From Bacteroidota bacterium (GTDB taxonomy: Bacteria > Bacteroidota > Ignavibacteria > Ignavibacteriales > Ignavibacteriaceae), in assembly GCA_023453665.1 (NCBI GenBank), contig JAEXTA010000239.1, forward strand, positions 1 to 64,000: DNA of 64,000 bases. The letters run 5' to 3'. The notes under the pieces are model-generated. The model worked only from the letters and a program-made list of their open reading frames with translations. It was not told the DNA's origin and did not search any database. Both the position numbers and the translations under genes were made by a program. Position 1 is the stretch's first letter. Every line of letters begins with the position of its first letter. Below, piece by piece: positions 27,801 through 36,496 of this stretch.

Positions 27801-28588
27801 GAAAGGTCCTCAACAAAAGGACGCATTTGTTTTGCCCCAAGTGCACAGTTCAATCCTACCGTTAACAGATTTTTTGTATGTGCTATTGAAATCCAGAATG
27901 CTTCAACCGTTTGACCGGAAAGAGTTCTTCCGCTCTGGTCAACAATAGTACCCGAAACCATGATGGGTATCTGAATTTTTTTCTCTTTCAGTAATTTGTC
28001 GATTCCAAACAACGCTGCTTTTGCATTTAATGTATCGTAAACCGTTTCAACGAGGAGTATATCAACTCCCCCGTCAATTAATCCGCGCGCCTGTTCATAG
28101 TAAACTGAACTTAATTCATCAAAAGTAATTGCACGGTAACCAGGATCATTAACGTTTGGAGAAAGCGATAACATTTTGTTTGTAGGACCTAAAGCTCCGG
28201 CAACAAATCTTGGTTTGGATTGATTGAGTTGAGTGAATTCATCTGCCGCTTCTTTTGCCAGCCTTGCAGATGCGACATTCATATCGTAAACAAAATTTGC
28301 TGTATTATAATCTGCCTGAGAGACTGCGTTAGCATTAAAAGTGTTCGTTTCGACAATATCCGCACCTGCCTGAAAATATTTTTTATGAATTGTCTTTATA
28401 ACATCCGGCTGTGTAAGACTTAATAGATCGTTGTTTCCTTGTAAATCTTTTTTATGATTTTTGAATAATTCACCGCGGAAGTCTTTTTCAGATAATTTAT
28501 AACGCTGGATCATCGTTCCCATTGCGCCATCAATTATTAAGATTCTTTCCTGTAAAATCTGCTTTAGTTGTTCCAGTGTAGTTGCCAT
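24896..28588 (-). CDS. metH: Cobalamin-dependent methionine synthase
   Basis: The 1230-residue product has the full MetH layout. The homocysteine-binding domain (about 1-325) holds zinc ligands in GLNCALG (about 246) and GGCCGTTPDHI (about 310). The pterin/methyl-THF domain (about 355-620) includes NIGERTNVTGSKKF. The B12 cap and Rossmann domain (about 660-890) have DVHDIGKNI (about 756-764), whose His ligates cobalt. The activation domain (about 910-1230) has RPAPGYPAQPDH, which binds S-adenosylmethionine. It makes methionine from homocysteine and 5-methyl-THF in the cytosol. Length is normal. No cobalamin riboswitch was recognised upstream. Confidence 0.97.
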   Translation of the reverse strand: MATTLEQLKQILQERILIIDGAMGTMIQRYKLSEKDFRGELFKNHKKDLQGNNDLLSLTQPDVIKTIHKKYFQAGADIVETNTFNANAVSQADYNTANFVYDMNVASARLAKEAADEFTQLNQSKPRFVAGALGPTNKMLSLSPNVNDPGYRAITFDELSSVYYEQARGLIDGGVDILLVETVYDTLNAKAALFGIDKLLKEKKIQIPIMVSGTIVDQSGRTLSGQTVEAFWISIAHTKNLLTVGLNCALGAKQMRPFVEDLSNIASVNLSVYPNAGLPNEMGQYDETPATMASTLKEFAESGFINIVGGCCGTTPDHIKEIAEIIKDYNPRKIPGEKKLLSLSGMEPVIVYPESNFINIGERTNVTGSKKFARLIKEGKYEEALTVARDQVEGGAQILDVNVDEGMLDSEEVMTKFLNMMAAEPDIAKLPVMIDSSKWSVIEAGLKCLQGKGIVNSISLKEGEQVFKEHARKVLSYGAAVIVMAFDEKGQADSFERRIRICERAYQILTEEVGFSPQDIIFDPNILTVATGIEEHNNYAVDYIEAALWIKQNLPYSKVSGGVSNVSFSFRGNDVVREAMHSAFLYHAIKAGMDLGIVNAGQLEVYEEIPKELLEKVEDVLLNRRADATEQLISFAETIKQKDKTEIQEKDWRNNSVEERLKHALVKGIVDYIEIDVEEARQKFSRPIEVIEQPLMDGMNIVGDLFGSGKMFLPQVVKSARVMKKAVAYLIPFIEAEKELNQNSKEQGKVLLATVKGDVHDIGKNIVGVVLGCNNYKVIDLGVMVHSDKILQAAIDEKVDVIGLSGLITPSLEEMVHVAKEMQRRGMKLPLLIGGATTSRVHTAVKIAPHYDNPVIHVLDASRSVPVVSNLLSENETDRNNFLNSVALEYQRVRDDHSKRTSEKNYISLEAARANKFRIDWSKEKIIRPTVLGISTFRNFPLTKLRNYIDWTPFFQTWELKGKYPAIFNHSDYGNEAKKLFDDANALIDKIIKENLLTANGIVGLYPANSVGEDDIEIYNDNSRQVVKQVLHTLRQQQQKTEGQPNYALADFIAPKESEAEDYIGMFAVTAGIGIEKLIKQFEKDHDDYKSILVKSIADRLAEAFAECMHEKVRKELWGYAVEESLTNEDLIHEKYTGIRPAPGYPAQPDHTEKPIIFSTLDVENNIGIKLTESMAMYPAASVSGLYFAHRDAKYFNVGKIGKDQVIDYHRRKGMSVDEVERWLSPVLSY

Positions 28589-28731
28589 TGTTTCTGCTTT
28601 AAGATCCTTCTTTCAAATTAAACTATTAAAAATTGCTTGTGAGTTCATCGATTGTCTGTCTTTGAAAACCTTTTGAAATATAAGTAAATTGCTTTCGATT
28701 ATAAAACTAACTTGAATACCTAAGGATTTAT

Positions 28732-29703
28732 ATGATAGTTGTAACAGGCGGTGCGGGATTTATAGGAAGTGCAATTGTATGGCGGCTCAATTCACTCGGA
28801 GAAGAAAATATAATAATAGTTGATGAGCTTGGTAAAGATGAAAAGTGGAAAAACCTTCTTGGTTTAAATTTTCATGATTTCATAAACAAAAATGAGTTCA
28901 TTGAAAAGATTAATTCAGGTTTAGACTTTAAGATTGAATCAATAATTCATATGGGTGCAAACTCATCAACAACCGAAAAAGATGCAGATCACCTGATGAA
29001 GAATAATTATGAATACACAAAAACACTGGCAGAGTATTCATTAAAAAATAATATAAGATTTATTTATGCATCATCAGCAGCAACGTATGGTGATGGTTTT
29101 CTTGGTTTTGATGATGTTGAATCTGCATTTCACTCGCTTCGTCCTCTGAATATGTACGGCTACTCAAAAAGTCTTTTTGATTTATGGTCGATCAGAACCG
29201 GCGCAGTAAAGAATATTGTCGGAATAAAATATTTTAATGTTTACGGACCGAATGAATATCATAAAGGAGATATGAGAAGCGTAGTTCACAAAGCTTTTGA
29301 ACAGATACGCGATACCGGAAAAGTAAAACTGTTCAAATCAAAAAACCCTTCTTACAAAGACGGCGAACAAATGAGAGATTTTGTTTATATAAAAGATGCT
29401 GTTGATATGACTTTGTTTTTTCTTGATAAGAAAAACATTAGCGGGATTTATAATGTTGGTGCCGGAAAAGCCAGAACGTGGAACGATCTTGTAAACTCAA
29501 TTTTTAAAGCTCTCGGTAAACAAATAAAAATAGAGTATATAGAGCTGCCCGATCATCTTGCTGATAAATACCAGTATTTTACCGAAGCCAATTTAGAAAA
29601 GATTAAAAAAGTGGGATATAACAAACCACTCACTCCTCTTGAAGACGGAGTGAATGATTACGTTAAAAACTATCTGTTAAAAAAGATTTATCTCGGTATG
29701 TAA
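28732..29703 (+). CDS. hldD: ADP-glyceromanno-heptose 6-epimerase
   Basis: The 323-residue product matches HldD/RfaD, an extended SDR enzyme that converts ADP-D-glycero-D-manno-heptose to the L-glycero form for LPS core. It has the NAD(P) motif TGGAGFIGSAI (about 5-15), HMGANSSTTEKD (about 81-92), and the catalytic NMYGYSKSLFD Tyr-Lys pair (about 139-149). KYFNVYGPNEYHKGDMRS is a family signature. Length is usual. It faces away from metH across a 143-bp spacer. Confidence 0.93.
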   Translation: MIVVTGGAGFIGSAIVWRLNSLGEENIIIVDELGKDEKWKNLLGLNFHDFINKNEFIEKINSGLDFKIESIIHMGANSSTTEKDADHLMKNNYEYTKTLAEYSLKNNIRFIYASSAATYGDGFLGFDDVESAFHSLRPLNMYGYSKSLFDLWSIRTGAVKNIVGIKYFNVYGPNEYHKGDMRSVVHKAFEQIRDTGKVKLFKSKNPSYKDGEQMRDFVYIKDAVDMTLFFLDKKNISGIYNVGAGKARTWNDLVNSIFKALGKQIKIEYIELPDHLADKYQYFTEANLEKIKKVGYNKPLTPLEDGVNDYVKNYLLKKIYLGM

Positions 29704-29753
29704 AGTCCCCTGCATAACCCGAGCCGTGAATTAGAACACGAGGTTAATAAAAA

Positions 29754-30062
29754 TCAGTTGTAAGGGGCTTCTTCGTCATCGTCAAAGAGATCATCTTCGT
29801 CTTCATCGAAGTCGAGATCTTCTTCAAAAATTTCTTCATCGTCAACCGCTTCTTCATCTTCAAAATCATCTTCTTCAAATTCGTCCTCGTCTTCATCATC
29901 ATCAAAATCATCATCGTCATCATCAGAAGACGCAAGATAAAGTTTTAGCGTGTCTATATCTTCGTTGCCTGTTACCGGAATTCCGAGCTCAAGACATTCT
30001 TCCATTAATTCTTCTCTGGATTTAACAACATCTTCAGCCGAAACTTTTTTTGTCGGTGTCAT
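29754..30062 (-). CDS. Highly acidic small protein with an N-terminal SAP-like helix pair
   Basis: Residues 1-47 form a compact helical region (SREELMEECLELGIPVTGNE then DIDTLKLYLAS) similar in outline to SAP or Rho-N nucleic-acid-binding helix pairs. Residues 50-102 are almost entirely Asp and Glu. A nucleic-acid-like head with an acidic tail recalls RNA polymerase delta-type or histone-chaperone-like proteins, but this is analogy only. The acidic tail DNA is a degenerate TCATC/TCTTC repeat. AAAGGAG lies 11 bp before the ATG. Confidence 0.6.
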   Translation of the reverse strand: MTPTKKVSAEDVVKSREELMEECLELGIPVTGNEDIDTLKLYLASSDDDDDDFDDDEDEDEFEEDDFEDEEAVDDEEIFEEDLDFDEDEDDLFDDDEEAPYN

Positions 30063-30310
30063 TATAAGAATTCTCCTTTGTTGTATAAAATAAAATTCCT
30101 GCTTTTACCATACGGTTTTTAGCCGCTCTTGATTAATTACAAAAATCACTCAACTAAATATTTCTAAAAATAATTTAATTGCAAAATATTTTTTATAGGT
30201 ATATTTGATAAAAACTAATAAGAAAGATTAAGTTTTTATTAACTCTGATAAAAATTAGTCCTGCGCTTATTTATTGTCAATACATTTGTTTTTAAACAGT
30301 TTAATTTATT

Positions 30311-30775
30311 ATGAAACTTGCAACACTCTGCTACGTCATCGACAAAAAACAAAATAAAACATTAATGATCCACCGGGTAAAAAAAGAAAATGATTATCAC
30401 CAAGGCAAGTGGAACGGGCTTGGAGGGAAACTTGAAAAAACTGAAAGCCCGGAGGATTGCGTAATACGCGAAGTAAAAGAAGAATCCGGGTTAACCATAA
30501 CAGCGCCGAGAATGCATGGGTTCATTACTTTCCCTTTATTCGACGGTAAGCATGACTGGTATGTTTTTATTTTCACAGCAGAAAATTTTTCGGGTAAATT
30601 AATTGATTCGTCGGAGGGTAACCTCGAGTGGATACCGAACAGCAAGGTTACTTCGCTTAATCTATGGGACGGCGATAAAATTTTTCTGGAATGGCTTTAC
30701 CAGGATAAATTCTTCAGCGCAAAGTTTAATTATGACAACGGCAAATATTTAAGCCACGAAGTAAGTTTTTATTAA
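30311..30775 (+). CDS. Nudix hydrolase (MutT/8-oxo-dGTPase-like)
   Basis: The 154-residue product has a complete Nudix box (GX5EX7REUXEEXGU) at about residues 38-60: GGKLEKTESPEDCVIREVKE followed by ESGL. The preceding WNGLGGK and N-terminal ATLCYVIDKK match the MutT/MTH1-like group that hydrolyses 8-oxo-dGTP or related nucleoside triphosphates. The exact substrate cannot be told from sequence. Cytosolic. No strong ribosome site precedes the ATG. Confidence 0.9.
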   Translation: MKLATLCYVIDKKQNKTLMIHRVKKENDYHQGKWNGLGGKLEKTESPEDCVIREVKEESGLTITAPRMHGFITFPLFDGKHDWYVFIFTAENFSGKLIDSSEGNLEWIPNSKVTSLNLWDGDKIFLEWLYQDKFFSAKFNYDNGKYLSHEVSFY

Positions 30776-31032
30776 AGCTGCTATTAAAATCTCCTCAAAC
30801 TTTCGGACTGGTTTGTTGAATAAATGAACAGTCGTTTGTTTCCTTTTTTTCCGGCTTTTATTCTTCATCAATACTTTTATAAGTTTGTAATAGAAATTCT
30901 GATTCTTGTTAAAACAATTATTATTGATTTTAATTTCAACTATATTTTTTGCCGGTGCTGCCGGTTATTAATTCTGAAAAGAAAATTTTTTAGAAACTAA
31001 ATAATCAATCAGGGTGAATAAATAAAAAACGG

Positions 31033-31485
31033 ATGGGTATCATGAAAAATTTAACTTTGGTTCTAGTTCTCATCTTTTCGTTAGGAGTAAGTCAGATCAC
31101 ACAAGCCCAGTTCTTTGAAAAGCTAAAGAAAAAAACTGAGCAAAAAATAAAAAGCGAAGGGGAAAAGAGAGTAGAAAAGAAAATTGATGAAGGGGTAAAT
31201 AAGGGATACGATGGAATTGAAGAAGGCATTAAAAATGCGGGTGAAGAATCTAATGATTCAGAGCAGGATTCTACCACCGAAACCACAAAGACCAATGAAA
31301 CAAAAGTAAAAAACAATTCCGGTAATGAAACCTCGTCAGGGCAAAACGAAAATGAAGTTCCGTTTTCCAGTTCAACTAAATATGATTTTATTCCCGGTGA
31401 TAAAGTAATATTATATGATGATTCAGCCAGGATGCTGTTGGTGATTTTCCTGCTTTATGGACAACAAACTCCGCTGGTGAAATAA
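31033..31485 (+). pseudogene. 5' part of a frameshifted OmpA-family gene
   Basis: The 150-residue frame has a signal peptide (about 4-24, ending ITQAQ), a Lys/Glu-rich coiled segment (FFEKLKKKTEQKIKSEGEKR) and a linker, then KYDFIPGDKVILYDD. From about residue 132 the frame departs into an unrelated hydrophobic sequence, while the next frame reads on sensibly (QDAVGDFPALWTTNSAGE). One base, probably a T after GATGAT near 31424, is missing. The original gene would span 31033-32360, about 442 residues. Confidence 0.7.
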
Positions 31486-32360
31486 ATAACATCAGCATTG
31501 CCCCGGGTAAATGGTTTAACCTTAACAGCACTGACGGAAATTATTTTTTATTGAATGAAATAGATTTTCCCAAAAATTTTATTATCGAATTTGATATCGT
31601 ACCCAAAAAAACCGGCGGAAGAATTGCTGCAGGACTTTTGCTTTATGGTGAAAATAAGTATAAAGAAATGGACAATGGTCCTCAGCCCGGCAATGGCGGA
31701 ATTATGATTTCAATTGAAAAAGGAAACTGGAATACTTGGGGATATAAAAGTGGGGGCAACGAAAACATAACGGGTAAATCTGATATTAATCCTGTTACAC
31801 CTGAAAAAGTAAATCACGTAATTGTTTGGGTTCAGGGAAGGAGACTAAGGATTTATCATCAACAGACTAAAGTGCTGGATATGCCGACAAATATTTATGA
31901 CGGAGTGAAACTCAGCAGACTCTGCTTCAGATTAAGCCGTGGTGCTTCAGCCGGATCCTACATATCTAACCTGCGGATCACTAACGCTTCACCCGATATG
32001 CGCAGCAAATTACTAACTGAAGGTAAACTTATCAGCTATGGAATTTATTTCGATATAAATAAAGACGTTGTAAAATCAGAATCATTTGGAACTATTAAAG
32101 AGATAGCAAATGTTTTAAACGAAAATGCTGGTGTTAGAATAAAAATTGTCGGACATACGGATTCGGATGGTGATGATAAATCGAATTTGGATTTATCACA
32201 ACGCAGGGCTGCTGCGGTTAAAAACATCCTTGTAAAAGAATTTGGAATAGACGATTCAAGAATTGAAACAGATGGAAAAGGCGAGGGTGAACCGATAGCA
32301 AAAAATGACAGTGCTGTTAACAAAGCGCTTAACCGAAGAGTTGAGTTTCTAAAATTATAA
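31431..32360 (+). pseudogene. 3' part of a frameshifted gene: laminin-G-like and OmpA peptidoglycan-binding domain
   Basis: Open in this frame from 31431; the first ATG is at 31551. It encodes a beta-sandwich region (NFIIEFDIVPKKTGGRIAAG, about 150 residues), then an OmpA C-terminal domain: YGIYFDINKDVVKSESFGTI, IKIVGHTDSDGDDKSNLDLS, QRRAAAVKNIL and NRRVEFLKL. The GHTDxxG and LSxxRA motifs bind the diaminopimelate of peptidoglycan. The intact protein would be an exported envelope anchor. The 5' half is a separate open frame because of the 1-bp shift. Confidence 0.75.
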
Positions 32361-32404
32361 TCGTTTATTACTAAAAAAATATTCGGAGAGATAAATAAGG
32401 AAGT

Positions 32405-33175
32405 ATGAGTACACTTAAGGATGATGTAGCTGAATCACTCGGAGGTAAACGAGAAATACTTCCTTATCTCCCCGAACTGCTTGCTGATCTTGAAGAACTT
32501 GGCGGTTCATCAGAATTAATGGTTGAACTGATCAGACAACTTAATCTTAACTTTAATTCAGAAACGACATGTCTTGATCTTGGCTGCGGCAAGGGTTTGA
32601 TCTCAATTAATATCGCAAAACAATTCGGGATAAAAGTACATGGCATTGATGGCTTACTACCGTTTATTAAACATGCAAGAGAAAGCGCTGCAAAACTTGA
32701 GCAATCACATTTATGCACTTTTGAACATGCTGATATAAAATATAAAATCGCCGGACTGAAAGATTATGATATCGTGATTTTATCTGCGGTAGGGCATTTG
32801 TGGGGAGATTTTCACAACACATTATCAGCGCTAAAAGACTGTACGAAAGAAAATGGCATCATTATAATTGACGACGGTTATACTTTAGATGATGAAGGCA
32901 ATGAACATTTATATCAATCCAGGAAAAATGCTATACGGGATATTTCGGATTGTGATCTTGAAATCATTTCCGAAGAAGTTATTAGTGATGAAGAAATAAA
33001 ACAGACCAACGAATCTAATACACGCCTGATCACACAAAGAGCAGAAGAACTTAAAAAGAAACATCCTGAAAAATCAAAATTGTTTGACGAATACATAAAT
33101 CGTCAGCAGACGGAAACACAATTATTCGGCACAAAAATAAAATGTGTGGTTTGGGTTCTGAAAAAGAAGAAATAA
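32405..33175 (+). CDS. Class I SAM-dependent methyltransferase
   Basis: The 256-residue product has the class I methyltransferase fold: motif I TCLDLGCGKGLISINIA (about 58-74), motif II acidic VHGIDGLLPFI, and DYDIVILSAVGHLWGDF at the end of strand 4. The substrate is unknown. It begins a three-gene run (methyltransferase, methyltransferase, GNAT) with 15-bp and overlapping spacings, which suggests an operon. Cytosolic; AAGG lies just upstream of the ATG. Confidence 0.85.
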   Translation: MSTLKDDVAESLGGKREILPYLPELLADLEELGGSSELMVELIRQLNLNFNSETTCLDLGCGKGLISINIAKQFGIKVHGIDGLLPFIKHARESAAKLEQSHLCTFEHADIKYKIAGLKDYDIVILSAVGHLWGDFHNTLSALKDCTKENGIIIIDDGYTLDDEGNEHLYQSRKNAIRDISDCDLEIISEEVISDEEIKQTNESNTRLITQRAEELKKKHPEKSKLFDEYINRQQTETQLFGTKIKCVVWVLKKKK

Positions 33176-33190
33176 AATACTAATGGGCGA

Positions 33191-33943
33191 ATGACAGAAT
33201 TAGATTACCTCATAGAAATTCAATACGGGTTGGAACGGCAGGGTCCCGGAGATAATGATTCCACAATACTTGCGCTAAGCTGTTTAAAAAATTTGCCTGA
33301 AGAAATCACGATTCTTGATATTGGCTGTGGACCGGGTATGCAAACTATAACTCTCGCTAAAAATATTAATGCTAAAATAACCGCGCTTGATTTTTACGAA
33401 ACCTTTTTGAATCAGCTTACAGAAAACATTAAAAATGAAAATCTTGAGGACAAGATATCAACACTTCACAAATCAATGTTTGAAATGGACTTCCCCGATG
33501 AAAGTTTTGATGTTATCTGGTCTGAAGGGGCAATTTATATTTACGGTTTCGAAAAAGCTCTGAAAGACTGGAACCGGTTTATCAAACCGAATGGTTATAT
33601 GGTTTGCTCACATATAAGCTGGTTCAAAAAAAATCCGCCCCAAGAAATTATCGATTACTGGAAAAGTATGTATGAGGATATACAGCAGATTGAAATCAAT
33701 CTTGCAACTGCGAAAGAATGTGGTTATGAGATAGTCAACTATTTTAATCTTCCTGATGAAAGCTGGTGGAATGATTATTATTCACCTTTGTTTGAACGAT
33801 TGCCGGAATTCAAATCTAAATATTCAAATAACAAAATCGCCTTAAAAGTCATTGATGAAATTGAATCCGAAATAGAAATGTTCAAAAAATATTCTGAGTA
33901 TTACGGATATGTTTTTTATATACTCAAAAAGAATCAGTTATGA
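33191..33943 (+). CDS. Class I SAM-dependent methyltransferase
   Basis: The 250-residue product carries motif I ILDIGCGPGMQTITLA (about 43-58), ITALDFYETFL (strand 2) and DESFDVIWSEGAIYIYGFEK (post-II/III). The WSEGAIYxYGFEKAL phrase is common in a methyltransferase group adjacent to GNAT enzymes in Bacteroidota and Firmicutes. Its stop TGA overlaps the ATG of the next gene (ATGA at 33940-33943), so the pair is translationally coupled. Confidence 0.88.
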   Translation: MTELDYLIEIQYGLERQGPGDNDSTILALSCLKNLPEEITILDIGCGPGMQTITLAKNINAKITALDFYETFLNQLTENIKNENLEDKISTLHKSMFEMDFPDESFDVIWSEGAIYIYGFEKALKDWNRFIKPNGYMVCSHISWFKKNPPQEIIDYWKSMYEDIQQIEINLATAKECGYEIVNYFNLPDESWWNDYYSPLFERLPEFKSKYSNNKIALKVIDEIESEIEMFKKYSEYYGYVFYILKKNQL

Positions 33944-34428
33944 TTCGTTCAGAAAAATTTTCCGAATCAGACTTTGACCGGTTGATTTCCTGGATTCACT
34001 CTGAAGAAGAACTAATACAATTTTCAGGTCTTATTTTTACATACCCGCTAACTCATTCTCAGCTTTTAAAATATTTATCCGATGAAAAAAGAAATTCATT
34101 TAAAGTGATTGATTCAACCCGCGGTTCTGTGCTGGGTCATGCTGAGATTTATTACAAAGATGTTCATTCAGCAAAGTTGTGCAGAATTTTAATCGGTGAA
34201 AAATCTTTCCGCGGGAATGGATTGGGAACAAAATTATTAAATCAACTCATAAGTATGATTCGGATGAATAATCAAATTAAACTTATAGAACTCAATGTAT
34301 ATGAGCATAATTTCTCGGCGATCAGATGTTATGAAAAATGCGGATTCAAAATAAATCCTGAAATCTCTAATGAAATATTAGTTAATGGAAATGTCTGGAA
34401 ATCAATAAATATGATTTATAAACCATAA
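33940..34428 (+). CDS. GNAT-family N-acetyltransferase
   Basis: The 162-residue product fits the RimJ/RimL-like GNAT fold: LGHAEIYYKD strand 4, then the acetyl-CoA loop EKSFRGNGLGTKLLNQLI (about 87-104, R/Q-x-x-G-x-G/A), and ELNVYEHNFSAIRCYEKCGF (about 120-139), a standard C-terminal signature. It transfers acetyl groups onto an amine or protein N-terminus, substrate unknown. The start overlaps the preceding stop by 4 bp. Confidence 0.88.
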   Translation: MIRSEKFSESDFDRLISWIHSEEELIQFSGLIFTYPLTHSQLLKYLSDEKRNSFKVIDSTRGSVLGHAEIYYKDVHSAKLCRILIGEKSFRGNGLGTKLLNQLISMIRMNNQIKLIELNVYEHNFSAIRCYEKCGFKINPEISNEILVNGNVWKSINMIYKP

Positions 34429-34540
34429 CCTTAAAGTTACTCGTTCATTGTCCGATCCGTTTTTCATTCCCCCTTCAAAATCTTTTTATTATCTTTCCGG
34501 CAAAATTTTTGCAAAATCTTTTAACAAAAAAGGATTCATT

Positions 34541-36355
34541 ATGAACAGAAAATTCATTCTAACAATGATGATCGTCTTTGGTTTGATGGCAAATGACGTA
34601 TTCTATGCTTGTACAAATTTTATTGTTACCAAAGGCGCAAGCACTGATGGATCTGTTATGATAACTTACTCCGCAGATTCGTTTAATATGTATGGCGAAC
34701 TTTATCATTTTCCGGCAGCAATGTATCCCGCCGGCGCCATGCTTGATATTTACGAATGGGATACAGGAAAATTTCTTGGCAGGATTAAACAGGCATTGCA
34801 GACCTACAATGTTGTTGGCAACATTAATGAATTCCAGGTCTCAATAGGTGAAACAACTTACGGCGGACGTGAAGAACTTGTAAACCCGCAGGGAATTTTA
34901 GATTACGGGAGTTTGATATACATTGCTCTTCAGAGAGCAAAGACTGCAAAAGAAGCAATAAAAATTATGACCGACCTTGTTGCAGAATATGGCTACTGCA
35001 GTTCCGGGGAATCTTTTTCTATCGCTGACCCAAATGAAGCATGGATACTTGAAATGATTGGCAAAGGCGAAGGAAACAAAGGAGCTGTTTGGGTTGCGAT
35101 AAGAATTCCCGATGGTTATGTAAGTGGTCATGCAAACCAGGCAAGAATTACAACCTTCCCGCTTGATGATCCGGATAATTGTCTTTACGCTCCTGATGTA
35201 ATTTCATTCGCAAAAGAAAAAGGTTACTTCAGCGGAAACGATAAGGACTTTGATTTTTCTGCCGCGTATGCCCCATTGGATTTTGGCGGAATAAGATTTT
35301 GTGATGCAAGAGTATGGTCGTTGTTCAGAAGAGTAAATGGAGATATGGATAAATATCTATCATATATAAATGGCGAGTCGTCCGAACGAATGCCTTTATA
35401 CATTAAACCGGATAAAAAAATTTCTGTTCAGGATGTGATGTTTCTTATGCGGGACCATTATGAAGGAACCGAGCTTGATATGACCAAAGGTGTAGCTGCC
35501 GGTCCTTATGGAATGCCTTACAGATGGCGACCTTTAACATGGAAATATAATGAAGAGGAATATTTTAATGAGCGTCCTATCTCAACACCGCAAACAGGAT
35601 TTTCATTTGTGGCTCAATCCCGTTCACATCTTCCAAATGAAGTCGGCGGAATTTTATGGTTCGGAGTTGATGACACTTACTTCACAGTTTATGCGCCAAT
35701 GTACTGTTCAATGACTAAAGTTCCTTATAACTATAAAAAGGGATTGGGATCGCTTGCTAATTTCACATGGGATTCTGCATTCTGGGTGTTTAACTTTGTC
35801 TCTAACTTTGCTTATCCGCGTTATTCAATTGTGATTAATGATGTTCAAAGAGTTCAGAATGAACTTGAAGGTTCGTTCCTTGCACAACAGGAGACTATTG
35901 AAAAAACAGCTTTATCTCTTTTAAAAAATTCTAAAGGAGAAGCGGTATCTTTTCTTACAGATTATTCAATTTCACTCGGCGACCGGACGTATGAAACCTG
36001 GAAAAAACTCGGCGAACAGCTTCTGCTGAAATACATGGATGGTGTTGTTAAAAATGAATTTCACAATCCAAAGAATGTCGGTTACCCGGATGAATTCAAA
36101 AAATTAATAGTTGCGGAGAACGGACCTTATCTTAAAATGCGCGATGTAAAAAAAGATATGAGCTCATCTTATGACGAAACAATTAAAAAAGCAGATATGC
36201 TTCTTGCAGATAAAAAATACTCTGATGCTAAATCCATGTACGAAAAAGCTTTAAGTATGAAGCCGGGAGAAGTTTATCCAAAATCAAAAATTGAAAAGAT
36301 AAACGTATTTCTTAGTTCGATAGAAGAAATGCATAAAGCTAATTTTGTAAACTGA
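34541..36355 (+). CDS. C69-family dipeptidase, exported
   Basis: The start chosen is ATG 34541, with AAGGA 7 bp upstream; the longer open frame lacks both a ribosome site and an exposed signal peptide. The 604-residue product has a signal peptide and then ACTNFIVTKGASTDGSVMIT from Cys24. In C69 (Ntn hydrolases such as DipA) this Cys becomes the N-terminal nucleophile after cleavage. The fold continues to about residue 500, followed by a helical tail with a TPR-like segment (ADKKYSDAKSMYEKALSMKPG). It should hydrolyse dipeptides in the periplasm. A strong hairpin follows. Confidence 0.88.
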   Translation: MNRKFILTMMIVFGLMANDVFYACTNFIVTKGASTDGSVMITYSADSFNMYGELYHFPAAMYPAGAMLDIYEWDTGKFLGRIKQALQTYNVVGNINEFQVSIGETTYGGREELVNPQGILDYGSLIYIALQRAKTAKEAIKIMTDLVAEYGYCSSGESFSIADPNEAWILEMIGKGEGNKGAVWVAIRIPDGYVSGHANQARITTFPLDDPDNCLYAPDVISFAKEKGYFSGNDKDFDFSAAYAPLDFGGIRFCDARVWSLFRRVNGDMDKYLSYINGESSERMPLYIKPDKKISVQDVMFLMRDHYEGTELDMTKGVAAGPYGMPYRWRPLTWKYNEEEYFNERPISTPQTGFSFVAQSRSHLPNEVGGILWFGVDDTYFTVYAPMYCSMTKVPYNYKKGLGSLANFTWDSAFWVFNFVSNFAYPRYSIVINDVQRVQNELEGSFLAQQETIEKTALSLLKNSKGEAVSFLTDYSISLGDRTYETWKKLGEQLLLKYMDGVVKNEFHNPKNVGYPDEFKKLIVAENGPYLKMRDVKKDMSSSYDETIKKADMLLADKKYSDAKSMYEKALSMKPGEVYPKSKIEKINVFLSSIEEMHKANFVN

Positions 36356-36375
36356 TTTTAATTCGACTTAACTTT

Positions 36376-36403
36376 AAAGCCTGCGGTATTAATCGCAGGC
36401 TTT
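36376..36403 (+). terminator. Intrinsic terminator after the C69 peptidase gene
   Basis: AAAGCCTGCG (36376-36385) pairs perfectly with CGCAGGCTTT (36394-36403) around an 8-nt loop, followed by TTAGTTTT. It lies 20 bp after the stop. Confidence 0.88.
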
Positions 36404-36496
36404 TTAGTTTTATACAGATTTGATTAACAAGATGTTTTCATTTAGGTTTTAAATGAAAATATTATTTCATTATTGAAATCTTGAAAAGAAAAATAT

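Noticed and set aside
28589..28731. Possible cobalamin or SAM riboswitch before metH
   Set aside because: The 143-bp divergent spacer is AT-rich and shows no conserved riboswitch blocks.
29744..29935. Met/Lys-rich open frame overlapping the acidic protein
   Set aside because: It is the alternative frame of the GAT/GAA repeat; low-complexity shadow.
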